From Nocardioides jensenii JCM 1364 = NBRC 14755 (GTDB lineage Bacteria; Actinomycetota; Actinomycetes; Propionibacteriales; Nocardioidaceae), in assembly GCF_001552535.1 (NCBI RefSeq), contig NZ_BCRJ01000046.1:18262-82261 (forward strand): a DNA stretch of 64,000 nt. The letters run 5' to 3'. The first letter of the stretch is position 1. Every line of letters begins with the position of its first letter. The translations under genes and the position numbers were made by a program. Below are positions 17,737-25,682 of this stretch, piece by piece. Below the pieces are notes generated by a model. That model was given only the letters and a program-made list of their open reading frames with translations. It was not told the origin of the DNA and ran no database searches.

Positions 17737-18156
17737 TCATTGCTCCTCTGGGTCGGTGCCGGTGTTGAGGGTCGGCACATAGCGCAAGGGATAACGACGC
17801 GCACGTGCGTCGAGATGCTGCAGGACGTCCGGGTCCGGCTGGCCGGGCTCCGCCGCGACGAGTGCTTCGAGCCGTCGACGCAGCTCCTCGTTGAGCCGAT
17901 CATTGGCCTCGACGTCGAGGGGGTCGACCTCCGCGTCCGGGGTGGCCACGTCACGGTCGCCGAGCAACCGGAGCATCTCGGCGTTGTCCCAGGCCAGGAA
18001 CGGCAGGATCCGGGGCCACGCTTCGGCGACCAGGACCAGGCCGGCGATCACGGACTCCGTCGTACGCCGTGACGCGTGGTCGGTGAGGTGCGGGAGGGTC
18101 ACCTCGCGCAGTGTCTCGACCGTGCGGGTGAGCTGGTCGGTGATGGTGGGCTTCAT
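17737..18156 (-). CDS. Small helical protein paired with phosphotransferase (DUF6285/LvaB-like)
   Basis: The 139-residue product is predicted helical, rich in Leu, Arg and Glu, with VETLREVTLPHLTDHASRRTTESVIAGLVLVAEAWP near residue 14 and RLNEELRRRLEALVAAEPG near 85. Its ATG overlaps the stop of the kinase-like gene by 4 bp. Small proteins in just this position follow APH-type kinases in acyl-CoA clusters; in the levulinate pathway such a partner (LvaB) helps the kinase LvaA act on 4-hydroxyacyl-CoA. I infer a similar accessory role from position and size; sequence similarity is weak to the eye. Confidence 0.6.
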   Translation of the reverse strand: MKPTITDQLTRTVETLREVTLPHLTDHASRRTTESVIAGLVLVAEAWPRILPFLAWDNAEMLRLLGDRDVATPDAEVDPLDVEANDRLNEELRRRLEALVAAEPGQPDPDVLQHLDARARRYPLRYVPTLNTGTDPEEQ

Positions 18157-19148
18157 GAGGACTCCCTGATCATCGTGAACATCGTGCGATAGAGCCAGGT
18201 GGGGGCGTGGTGCAGGTGGGGCAGGCCCCCGGTCAGGTATCCGTGGATGCCGGCGTGCACGATCACGGCCAGCTTGAAGCAGGAGAAGACATTCCACCAG
18301 CGCAGCTCGTCGGGGTCGACCACGATCCCGGTTGCGCGCTCGAAGGCCTTGACCATCTGCGGTACTTCCCACTGCCCGTCGATCTGGTGCTCGCGACGCC
18401 GCACCGGGTTGGTCACCCAGCCCAGGTCCTCCAGCGGTGACCCCAGGTGGGCCGTTTCCCAGTCCAGCAGCGCGGCGACCTCGTGGTCGCGCACCAGGAC
18501 GTTGCCGGGCTTGAAGTCACCGTGGACCAGCACCCGCCGAGGTGTCTCCGGCGCGTTGTTCAACAACCAGCTCCGGACGAGCGCGAGCTCCGGGCTGGCC
18601 TCGAGGCGCATCGCCTCGTGCCGCTGGGTCCAGTCGTCGACCGCGAGCCTGGCCGCCTCGACTCCCGGATCGTCCAGTGCTCCGGCGGCGGCGAGGGCGG
18701 TGGCATCGACCTTGACGAGCGAGGCGAGCAGCGACATCAGCCGCTCGGCAAGGGCCACCCTCGCGTCGAGGGAGTCGGTGCTCGAGAGGATGAAGGGGTC
18801 GCAGGTGCCCGCGATGAACTCTGTGATCAGGCCCGGCGCACCGAGGACCGATCCGTTCTGGTCCAACCAGAACGGACGCGCCGCCGGGACCGGTGTGTCG
18901 ACGAGTGCGGTGAGCAGGGCGTGCTCCGCGGCCAGGTCGCTCTCGAGGAGTCCCGCCTCCGGAACCACTTGGAGGATGAGGTCGAGCGGATTTGGCTCCC
19001 CGTGCGTCTGCAGCTCCAACCGCCACGTGCGCCGGGACAGGCCCCCCGACAGCGCTCGCAGCTCCCGCACCACCGGTGTACTGCCCGGAACCCGCTCCTC
19101 GACCAGGCGCTGAATGCGTGAGACCAAGGCGTCGTGCCCCATCGACAT
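18153..19148 (-). CDS. APH-family phosphotransferase (acyl-CoA cluster kinase)
   Basis: The protein (about 331 residues) has the aminoglycoside-phosphotransferase kinase fold. The N-lobe (LSGGLSRRTWRLEL, DLILQV, EHALLTAL) is near residues 30-85, the catalytic loop VLVHGDFKPGNVLV near 205, and the metal-binding LLDWETAHLGSPLEDLGW near 225. Relatives in acyl-CoA clusters, and the kinase part of ACAD10/11, phosphorylate hydroxyacyl-CoAs rather than drugs. ATG codons at 19148 and 19142 or GTG at 19151 are all possible; GGTGAGG suits 19142 best. It heads a six-gene coupled operon, and a probable TetR site lies 17 bp upstream. Confidence 0.9.
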   Translation of the reverse strand: MSMGHDALVSRIQRLVEERVPGSTPVVRELRALSGGLSRRTWRLELQTHGEPNPLDLILQVVPEAGLLESDLAAEHALLTALVDTPVPAARPFWLDQNGSVLGAPGLITEFIAGTCDPFILSSTDSLDARVALAERLMSLLASLVKVDATALAAAGALDDPGVEAARLAVDDWTQRHEAMRLEASPELALVRSWLLNNAPETPRRVLVHGDFKPGNVLVRDHEVAALLDWETAHLGSPLEDLGWVTNPVRRREHQIDGQWEVPQMVKAFERATGIVVDPDELRWWNVFSCFKLAVIVHAGIHGYLTGGLPHLHHAPTWLYRTMFTMIRESS

Positions 19149-19164
19149 CACCTCACCTTCGTAG

Positions 19165-19180
19165 TTGACTGATCGCTAAA
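19165..19180. promoter_or_regulatory. Probable TetR operator half-degenerate copy
   Basis: TTGACTGATCGCTAAA, centred on GATC, lies just upstream of the minus-strand kinase gene. It shares GATCGCTAAA with the better palindrome 99 bp away, in the same orientation. Symmetry is only 5 of 8 pairs here, so this may be the weaker site. Confidence 0.55.
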
Positions 19181-19263
19181 GTTCTTCAACACGATAGGCG
19201 CATAACCAGCGCACAAGCAACTGCCTACGGCATTCCAGGCGCGAATCAAGATTGGGGGTTGAC

Positions 19264-19279
19264 TTTACCGATCGCTAAA
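19264..19279. promoter_or_regulatory. Probable TetR operator, near-perfect palindrome
   Basis: TTTACCGATCGCTAAA is symmetric at 7 of 8 positions around CGATCG. It lies about 85 bp before the NTF2-like gene and overlaps a TTGACT that could be its -35. The position in the divergent gap suggests one TetR protein controls both operons. Confidence 0.65.
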
Positions 19280-19361
19280 TGCCAACGTGTGCTCACGGTC
19301 ACAGAGTGACTTCTCGGGCCAATGCGCACGACCCACCGAGAGATCGAGAGACGAGGACAAC

Positions 19362-19964
19362 ATGACAAGCCCCTACGTGGACAAGTTCCGTGAGTGCCTG
19401 CAGGTCATCGGCGAGATGGCAGACGCCGAGCAGGACCCGCGCCGCAAGGCGATCGCCAACAACTTCATGCGACACGCGTGCCTGGAGTTCTCCGGACAGA
19501 CCGACCTGGTCCTCAACCCCACCATGACGGTGGACGACCCGACGTACCACGTGAAGTGGGGTCCGTCGCTGAGCACCTACGAGGGCAGGGTCGACGTCCG
19601 GGGCTACTACGACGCCGCGATGAACGTGCTCTCCACCTTCCAGGACCACACCTGCTGGGTCAACGACTGGGGCATCGCTTCCTACTCCACGTTCGTCCGC
19701 TTCACCACGGGTGCAGTGCTCGCGAGCGAGGGCATGACGGTGGACAAGCCCGACGACACCGGATATGCCCAGCTGTGGCCGATGGCCATGTTCTGGCCTT
19801 ACGACGTGGACGCCAAGCTTCTGGGCGAGGACGTTTTCATGTTGGCCGACCCGGAGCACCGGGAGGTGACCCCCGACGAGGAGTTCACGCAGGCCGATCT
19901 CGACCAGGTCTGCAACGACCTCCTGCGTCCCCTCTCGGACGCTCAGATCCCTGACGCCAACTGA
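19362..19964 (+). CDS. NTF2/SnoaL-like protein, 200 residues
   Basis: The product has the features of a cystatin-like NTF2/SnoaL fold: a helical N-terminus (YVDKFRECLQVIGEMADAEQDPRRKAI), a cone-lining segment VDDPTYHVKWGPSLSTYEGRVDVRGYYDAAM, and a C-terminal sheet with FWPYDVDAKLLGEDVFML. Such proteins act as isomerases, hydrolases or dehydratases on hydrophobic rings; the reaction here is unknown. Start ATG 19362 follows GAGGACAAC. It is the first gene of a three-gene plus-strand operon, 19 bp before the SDR. Confidence 0.7.
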   Translation: MTSPYVDKFRECLQVIGEMADAEQDPRRKAIANNFMRHACLEFSGQTDLVLNPTMTVDDPTYHVKWGPSLSTYEGRVDVRGYYDAAMNVLSTFQDHTCWVNDWGIASYSTFVRFTTGAVLASEGMTVDKPDDTGYAQLWPMAMFWPYDVDAKLLGEDVFMLADPEHREVTPDEEFTQADLDQVCNDLLRPLSDAQIPDAN

Positions 19965-19983
19965 CCACCGAAGGAGAACCCTC

Positions 19984-20799
19984 ATGACAGACGCCTACAC
20001 GCCGACAGCGTCACGCTTCACCGACAAGGTCGTGATCGTGACCGGGGCCGGAGCCGGGATCGGCTGGGAGACCGCCAGGCGGTTCGCCGCCGAGGGCGGC
20101 AAGGTCGCGGTCTTCGAGCTCGACGAGGCGGCCGGCACGTCGATCGCCGAGACGATCATCTCTGACGGTGGCGAGGCCATCGCACTCACGGTGGACGTGA
20201 CCGACGAGGAGTCGGTGGCTGCGGCGGTGGCGACTGTCGTGGACACCTGGGGCACCGTCGACGTACTCGTCAACAACGCCGGTCACGGCGACCCCATCTA
20301 CGTGAGCGACATGAAGGTCGCCGAGTGGAACCACCTGCTCACCCTCAACCTGGGCTCGATCTTCGTGGTCTCCAAGGCGGTGTGGCCGATCTTCGCGGAG
20401 AAGAAGAAGGGCGCGATCGTCAACGCCTCCTCGATCACCGGCTCGATGGCGATGTTCGGCCTCGCGGCGTACGGCGCCTCCAAGGCAGGCATCGCCACCG
20501 CCACCCGCGTCATGGCGATCGAGGGCGGCAAGGACGGCATCCGCGTCAACGCCATCTCCCCCGGCTACATCCTCACCCCAGGCTTCCAGGAGTACATCGA
20601 CATCCAGGACGACCCGCAGGCCTTCCACGACTCGATGGCGCTCCAGTCGACCCTCGGCCGGTTCGGCTCTCCGGGTGACGTCGCCGAGGGCTACCTCTAC
20701 CTCGCCTCCGACGCCGCCGGCTGGGTGACCGGCACCAACCTCGTCGTGGACGGTGGCATCACCGCCGGCCAACTCCCCGACGCCGACCCCCGCAACTGA
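19984..20799 (+). CDS. SDR family oxidoreductase
   Basis: A classical short-chain dehydrogenase/reductase of 271 residues. The cofactor loop TGAGAGIGWETARRF is near residue 20, NNAG near 96, the catalytic Ser in NASSITGSMAMFG near 146, Tyr and Lys in YGASK near 160, and SPGYILTPG near 193. An acidic residue after the second strand (FELDEA) suggests NAD rather than NADP. It would oxidise a hydroxyacyl-CoA or ring alcohol in this cluster. AAGGAG precedes the ATG. Another NTF2-like gene follows 22 bp downstream. Confidence 0.95.
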   Translation: MTDAYTPTASRFTDKVVIVTGAGAGIGWETARRFAAEGGKVAVFELDEAAGTSIAETIISDGGEAIALTVDVTDEESVAAAVATVVDTWGTVDVLVNNAGHGDPIYVSDMKVAEWNHLLTLNLGSIFVVSKAVWPIFAEKKKGAIVNASSITGSMAMFGLAAYGASKAGIATATRVMAIEGGKDGIRVNAISPGYILTPGFQEYIDIQDDPQAFHDSMALQSTLGRFGSPGDVAEGYLYLASDAAGWVTGTNLVVDGGITAGQLPDADPRN

Positions 20800-20821
20800 C
20801 CTCAACGTGAAGGAGAGACAG

Positions 20822-21262
20822 ATGAAGGACCTCGAGTGGGCCAAGGCCTACATCGCGACATTCGCCAAGGGCTCCGACGCCGTGCTCGCACACTGGGCCG
20901 ACCGTGACGACATCGTCCACGAAGACCCGGTGCTCGGCCAGCGCAGCGACACCCGCGCCAACGTCGCGGCCACGTTCGACATCTACGCCAACCAAGACCG
21001 CTCGAACGGCTACGGAGTACACACCTTCACCGCTGACGAGTACTTCCCCGGCGAGCGCTGCGGCACCACGCACTGGACCTGGGTCGCCGAGGACTGCGCC
21101 GAGTTCTTGGGCCTGCCCACCAACGGCAAGCGCATCACCACCAAGGGCGTCTCGGTCGACATCTTTGACGAAGACGGCAACATCATCCGCGAGCTCGCCT
21201 ACTGGGATGCCGTCGGCATCTCCGAGCAGCTCGGTGGTTCGCTCAAGAAGCCCTCAGCCTGA
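20822..21262 (+). CDS. SnoaL-like (NTF2 superfamily) protein, 146 residues
   Basis: A compact SnoaL/ester-cyclase-like protein. It begins MKDLEWAKAYIATFAKGSDAVLAHWADRDDIVHEDPVLG, has the cone-core FTADEYFPGERCGTTHWTWVAED, and ends with the strand GKRITTKGVSVDIFDEDGNIIRELAYWD. GAAGGAGAGACAG precedes the ATG at good spacing. As the last of three genes with an SDR and a second NTF2-like protein, it probably acts on the same intermediate. A strong terminator follows. Confidence 0.78.
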   Translation: MKDLEWAKAYIATFAKGSDAVLAHWADRDDIVHEDPVLGQRSDTRANVAATFDIYANQDRSNGYGVHTFTADEYFPGERCGTTHWTWVAEDCAEFLGLPTNGKRITTKGVSVDIFDEDGNIIRELAYWDAVGISEQLGGSLKKPSA

Positions 21263-21297
21263 CCGCCTGCACGCTGGGCACAGTCCAGACTTCGCAG

Positions 21298-21328
21298 CCC
21301 TCCCGGCATTCGCTCCAAGCCGGGAGGG
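21298..21328 (+). terminator. Strong hairpin after the NTF2-SDR-NTF2 operon
   Basis: CCCTCCCGGC and GCCGGGAGGG form a perfect 10-bp stem around an 11-nt loop, 35 bp after the last stop. No T-run follows, which is usual in this GC range. Confidence 0.8.
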
Positions 21329-21708
21329 CCCCGAGCCTGATGCACAGTCCGGTGGCAGTGAACGCTTGTCCCCCACGCGCCGGGAAGCTCGAAATCTCTC
21401 ATCACGATTGATCGCTCCGGGCGTCCTCGACCACCCAGGTGCCTAGGAGCCCTGCTGTGGTCTGAATGCGGATGTTGACCGCAGTGAAAACCACTGCGTC
21501 CTGACCTGCGACGACTGTCCGAGGCGGATGTTGGTTAGCTCTGCGCCCCGCATTCACGCGGCGACTCCACAGGATGCCTGTGATGAGTCGCCTCACCCAG
21601 CGCCACCGACATGCTTGCAGGCCCTCTTGCAGCGGCGGCGGCCTGATGATGACGCAGAGGACCCCGGTCACCAGTGGGCGACTGGGGCCCTGTGCGTCGT
21701 CGGGTATG
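21329..21708. other. Intergenic stretch, nothing recognised
   Basis: About 380 bp between the terminator and the stop of the minus-strand alcohol dehydrogenase. A short repeated GCGGATGTTG occurs at about 21469 and 21531. Frames on either strand are short, without family motifs or ribosome sites. Confidence 0.5.
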
Positions 21709-22647
21709 TCAGTCGCGCACAGCGACCAGACGTCCCTTGGTCGCGTCACCGCGCTCAAAGCGCTTGATCGACTCGTCGATGTCGTCGAAGCTGACTACCT
21801 CGACCTCCGAGGACACCTTGCCTGCGGCCATCAGCTCGAGGACCTCTGCGGCGTCCTCGTTGGTACCGCCGAGGGAGCCGAGGAGGTTCACCTGCTTGAG
21901 CATGATGGCGGTGGTGGAGATGTCGGCGCGGTCCACACCCATGCCGACCTGGACCACGGTGCCGTTGACGCCGACAGTCTCGATCGCGTCGTCAGTGGTG
22001 GTGCCGAAGCCTGCGTAGTCAACGATCACCTCGAGCTCCTTGTCGGCGAACTCACGGATGTTCTCGACGAGTCCGTCCACGCCGAGTGCGGAGATTCGGT
22101 CCCATGCGTCACGGTTGGTCTCGGCGACGTACACCTCTGCGCCCAGACCCTTCGCGAACTGGATCGCCAGGCTGCCCAGGCCGCCCGCACCGATAATGCC
22201 GAGTCTGGTGCCAGCCTTTACCCCACCGCGCTTGAGTGCGTGGTAGGACGTCATCCCGGCGTCGGTTGCAGGCGCAGCCTGCTCCCACGGAATACCGTCC
22301 GGCAACGCAATGACCTGGTAGTCGAAGGCCTTGACCTTGTCGGCGAAGCCGCCGTCGGTGCCAGTTCCCGGTCCGGGGACAGAGGCCGGGATGACGACCT
22401 TCTGGCCGATCTCGAACCCGGTGACGTCCTTGCCAAGTTGGGAGACAACGCCCGCGATCTCGTGGCCGAGGGTAATGGGCGTGAAGCCGAGGATGCTGGT
22501 CAGTGTTCCGTCGAGGTAACCAGTGTCGGTATGGCAGATGCCTGCGGCCTTCACGTCCACGACGATCTCGTTGGCGCCGGCCTCAGGGTCAGGGATGTCG
22601 AAGAGCTGCAGGGGTTCCTTGGCTGCCGTGAGTCGCCATGCCTTCAT
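21709..22647 (-). CDS. Zinc-dependent alcohol dehydrogenase (MDR)
   Basis: The 312-residue protein oxidises an alcohol with NAD. The catalytic-zinc residues are visible as Cys in GICHTDTGYLDG near residue 38 and GHE near 62 (ITLGHEIAGVV), with a third ligand in the DAGMTSYHAL region less clear. The structural-zinc four-Cys lobe is absent, explaining the short length. The cofactor loop IIGAGGLGSLAIQFAKGLGA is near 150. ATG 22647 follows GAAAGG. It is the only gene in its transcription unit, and AT-rich sequence lies upstream. Confidence 0.92.
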   Translation of the reverse strand: MKAWRLTAAKEPLQLFDIPDPEAGANEIVVDVKAAGICHTDTGYLDGTLTSILGFTPITLGHEIAGVVSQLGKDVTGFEIGQKVVIPASVPGPGTGTDGGFADKVKAFDYQVIALPDGIPWEQAAPATDAGMTSYHALKRGGVKAGTRLGIIGAGGLGSLAIQFAKGLGAEVYVAETNRDAWDRISALGVDGLVENIREFADKELEVIVDYAGFGTTTDDAIETVGVNGTVVQVGMGVDRADISTTAIMLKQVNLLGSLGGTNEDAAEVLELMAAGKVSSEVEVVSFDDIDESIKRFERGDATKGRLVAVRD

Positions 22648-22809
22648 GGATGATTCCAACCTTTCCGCGGTGAGGTGTCGGGGCCTGTCCCTCGGCACCA
22701 TCAAGTATTCACCCAACCTAACGTTTAATCTTCAATTACTCTTCCCCGGGGGCGGTCTCGCCGAGGGATTCCCGCATCCGTTCATGACGCAGAGGCCCCT
22801 ACACGATCC

Positions 22810-23025
22810 TCACGTCACGCCATGGTCGGTCACCAGATCGTGTAGCAGATCCGGTTGCCCTTCTCGGATTTCGCTAGCGTGTGCTTCGCGGGTGCCTCGA
22901 AACAGCCACATCTGCCCGGCTCCACATCTCGGTGGTTCGCGCCGCCACTGCCGGGCTACATCAGCAAGTGCAGACTCCGCACGTCTAGCCACGGTGAGCG
23001 ACCCGCAGCCCACCGCACGATGCAG
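22810..23025 (-). pseudogene. 3' part of a small unknown gene split by the IS21-type element
   Basis: If the IS element and one target copy are removed, a minus-strand frame runs from ATG at 25715 to 25683, then continues at 23025 and stops at 22810, giving 82 residues. The part here includes RRAESALADVARQW, CGAGQMWLFRGTREAHASEIREG and DLLHDLVTDHGV. I do not recognise the family, and the joined gene may itself be a decayed piece. The frame running cleanly through the empty site is the main support. Confidence 0.4.
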
Positions 23026-23033
23026 TGTCAAGG

Positions 23034-23150
23034 GCCAGTAGGAACTGCCCAGGGGCGGTCATGAAACCTGCCCAGGGGCGGTCATGAAACCTGCCCGGTG
23101 ACGGTCACGAGATCTGCCCGGTGGTGGCCATGGGATCTGCCCATAGGGGG
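23034..23150. repeat. Left-end multiple repeats of the IS21 element
   Basis: Five consecutive units of about 22-23 bp share CTGCCC followed by GGGCGGTCATGA or a variant. Matching units in inverted orientation lie at the right end (about 25581-25676). IS21 elements use such repeated end blocks as IstA binding sites. Confidence 0.8.
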
Positions 23151-23177
23151 CTGGGTGGCCACCACCGACCAAGGGTG

Positions 23178-23951
23178 TCAGCTCAACGGGCTCACCCCTT
23201 GCCCGGCGAGTGCTTGAGTGAGCCGTACGGAGTCGCCGGTCGTTTGGCAGACGTGGGCGTGGTGCAGCAGCCGGTCGACGGTGGCGGTGGCCAGCGTCTT
23301 GGGCATCAGTTCGTCGAACCCGGCGGGGTGCAGGTTCGAGCTGATCGCCACCGACCGTTTCTCATACGCGGCATCGACAAGCCGGTACAGCCCCTCGGCC
23401 GCGTCGGCTGCTACCGGCAGCAGGCCAATGTCATCAACGACAACGAGATCGGCGCGCAGGATCCGGGCGATGGCCTTCGACACGGTGTCGTCCGCACGAT
23501 GACGACGCAGCATGACGCCGAGGTCCTCCAGGGTGAACCAGGCGACCTTCAACCCTTCCTCGACAGCCTGTTGGCCCAGTGCTTCCAACAGGAATGTCTT
23601 CCCGGTCCCCGACGGCCCACACAGCACGAGGTTCTCTCGGCGATGCACCCACTCCAAGGTCTGTAGCGCTTGCTGAGTCGGTGCCGGGATCGACGACACT
23701 GCAGGGTCCCAGGCGTCGAACGTCTTCCCGGTCGGGAACCCGGCTGCCGCCCTACGGGTGGCCAGTGCGGAGCGTTCCCGGCCGGCAACCTCCTCGACGA
23801 ACAGGGCCTTCAACACCTCGGCAGGCTCCCAACGTTGGGCCTTCGCGGTCGCCACCACCTCGGGTGCGTGGCGGCGGATGTGCGGCAGCCGCAGCCGACG
23901 CAGCAGGTCCTCCAACTCGGCGGGCAACGGTGGTGCGTCCGGGGTCTTCAC
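23178..23951 (-). CDS. istB: IstB-type transposition ATPase (IS21 helper)
   Basis: The 257-residue AAA+ protein selects target DNA and stimulates IstA. Walker A is LCGPSGTGKTFLLEALG near residue 110, Walker B is DLVVVDDIGLLP near 170, and SSNLHPAGFDELM near 202 gives the sensor region. The GTG at 23951 overlaps the istA stop by 4 bp (GTGA), and VKTPDAPPLPAELEDLLRRL is a normal IstB start. Length is normal and no disruption is seen. Confidence 0.95.
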   Translation of the reverse strand: MKTPDAPPLPAELEDLLRRLRLPHIRRHAPEVVATAKAQRWEPAEVLKALFVEEVAGRERSALATRRAAAGFPTGKTFDAWDPAVSSIPAPTQQALQTLEWVHRRENLVLCGPSGTGKTFLLEALGQQAVEEGLKVAWFTLEDLGVMLRRHRADDTVSKAIARILRADLVVVDDIGLLPVAADAAEGLYRLVDAAYEKRSVAISSNLHPAGFDELMPKTLATATVDRLLHHAHVCQTTGDSVRLTQALAGQGVSPLS

Positions 23952-25486
23952 GCGTCTGCCTCCTCGTCGCTGTCTGACGGGTTCACCGGCTGGCCCAGTC
24001 GTGCCCACGCGCTGGTGCCCTGGGTCAGCGAGGACTGCTCGCCGGCGCGGTGCTCACCAGCGGCTGGTCGGGTGGCGTGATGGTCGAGGATCGGGGACAG
24101 GTCGGCTTCGGCGAACCGGCTGTGCACCGCCGCATGTCCCAGCGCCCAGTCGACCTCGACGGGGTCGAACAGCTTCGCCAACGCGAGTGCCTCGGCCATC
24201 TTGACCCGCATCTTGGTGGTGCCGGCGGCGGCTGCCTCGACCAGCCACAACGCGGCGCCTTCGCCCAGATCAAGAAACTCCGACTCGGCCGCGCTTTTTG
24301 CGCGTGGCCGTCGCTCCAACGCCCCCGGTGGCTGGGGTGGGAAGTGGTCGTCGTTGATCTTCGGACTGCCGGGTGTGGCCCGGGCATGTCGGGCCACCTC
24401 GACGGGTCCGTCGTCGCCGACGTGGACGATGACGACCTGCTCGTCGACCCCCACACCTTGGGTGCGCACCCACACCGTTTCGCCCAACAGGGCGTGTGGG
24501 ACCGAGTACTGGCCGGACTCGAACATCACCATCGGCGTGTTCGCCGGCACCACCCGCGTGGTCCCGAACGCCACCGTGTGCGGCAACGCCGGAACCGGGT
24601 GAAGGCGCCGGCGTTCCTCGGCCAGCATCTCGACCGGCGGCCGCTTGGTAATCCGGTGGGGTCGGGTGTTGACCTTCTCGCAGAACGCCACACATGCCTG
24701 CTCAAGCTCGGCGAACGACGTGTACTCGTCCAACAAGTTCGTCTCACGAGGCACGAGGTCGGCCTTACTGATCTTCACCGATGACTCGGTGCCGCCCTTC
24801 GACGCCGGGTCCACCGGGACGCAGGTGTGCACCACGACCGAGTAGTGCTCGGCGAAGGTGACCAGTTGCTGGTTGCGGACCGCGATCCCGGCGATGTGCT
24901 CGGTCGTGACGGTCTTCTCGTTGTCGGTCAACACATAGGTCGGCACGCCACCGAGTCGGCGGAACGTCTGGTCCAGTGCGGCGAACACGCTCGGCATTGT
25001 CTTGTCCCGCAACGCGATCACCACCCGAAACCGCGACCACGCCAGCCAAGCCACGAACAGCACCGTCTTCACGCCGTCGATCCGCGGACCGTCGCCGTAG
25101 TCGTACTGCAACCACATGCCAGGTTCGGTGACCCACGGCCGGTGCACGCGCACGTTGCCGACCCGATACGACTTCTTCACCGCCGCGACCGCACGCCGCG
25201 TGGTGCGCTCCGACCCGGCATAACCCAACGCGAGCAGCTTCTCGTGAGCCACATCGGCACGGACCTTGCCCTGGCTGCGTTCCACCCACTCCTCGACCTT
25301 GTCCAAGTAGGCATCGATCAACTGCGCCCGCGCCGCGGCCCGGTCCAACTCGCCGGCCGCAGCGCGGCGCTGGACGTAGTGCTTCACCGTGTGGTGAGAG
25401 CAACCGGCCAACTCACCGGCATCACGCAACGACCCAGTCAGGTCGTAGGCATCCAAGATTTTCATGATCTCCTCGGCAGACTTCAC
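23948..25486 (-). CDS. istA: IS21 transposase IstA
   Basis: The 512-residue protein has an N-terminal HTH (residues about 1-50: LAGCSHHTVKHYVQRRAAAG) and an RNase H-like core. The catalytic DDE residues are visible in QYDYGDGP near 130, VLTDNEKTV near 188 and KGGTESSVKISKADL near 228. A C-terminal beta-barrel-like part (QYSVPHALLGETVWVR) follows. It is coupled to istB by a 4-bp overlap. Codon use matches the host. Confidence 0.95.
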   Translation of the reverse strand: MKSAEEIMKILDAYDLTGSLRDAGELAGCSHHTVKHYVQRRAAAGELDRAAARAQLIDAYLDKVEEWVERSQGKVRADVAHEKLLALGYAGSERTTRRAVAAVKKSYRVGNVRVHRPWVTEPGMWLQYDYGDGPRIDGVKTVLFVAWLAWSRFRVVIALRDKTMPSVFAALDQTFRRLGGVPTYVLTDNEKTVTTEHIAGIAVRNQQLVTFAEHYSVVVHTCVPVDPASKGGTESSVKISKADLVPRETNLLDEYTSFAELEQACVAFCEKVNTRPHRITKRPPVEMLAEERRRLHPVPALPHTVAFGTTRVVPANTPMVMFESGQYSVPHALLGETVWVRTQGVGVDEQVVIVHVGDDGPVEVARHARATPGSPKINDDHFPPQPPGALERRPRAKSAAESEFLDLGEGAALWLVEAAAAGTTKMRVKMAEALALAKLFDPVEVDWALGHAAVHSRFAEADLSPILDHHATRPAAGEHRAGEQSSLTQGTSAWARLGQPVNPSDSDEEADA

Positions 25487-25682
25487 ATGTCCCTCCTCAG
25501 GACGACGGGCGCTTCAGCACCGCCGATCGCACCTGAGGAGGGGCCTCAACCGTGGGAACCGGTGAGGCAGACGACGTCGTGTCGGGCAGATCCCATGACC
25601 GCTACCGGGCAGGTCTCATGACCGCCAGCGGGCAACTTCGTGGCCGTCTCCGAGCAGAATTTCATGGCCGCCGACAATGCAG

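Larger units (their letters stand above)
23026..25676 (-). mobile_element. Complete IS21 family insertion sequence
   Basis: The element is 2651 bp. It begins TGTC and ends GACA, and the ends match as imperfect inverted repeats over about 40 bp (shared GGCCA, TGC, CGG, GAA steps). A perfect 6-bp target duplication ATGCAG flanks it at 23020-23025 and 25677-25682. It carries istA and istB with a 4-bp overlap, both without visible lesions. Clean ends, target duplication and intact genes argue for recent arrival. Confidence 0.93.

Noticed and set aside
19362..21262. Polyketide cyclase genes
   Set aside because: The NTF2/SnoaL fold has many roles and no polyketide synthase genes are present.
23034..23150. 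Regularly spaced repeats resembling a small CRISPR array
   Set aside because: Units are contiguous with no spacers, are inverted at the other end of the element, and fit IS21 end repeats. No cas genes are present.
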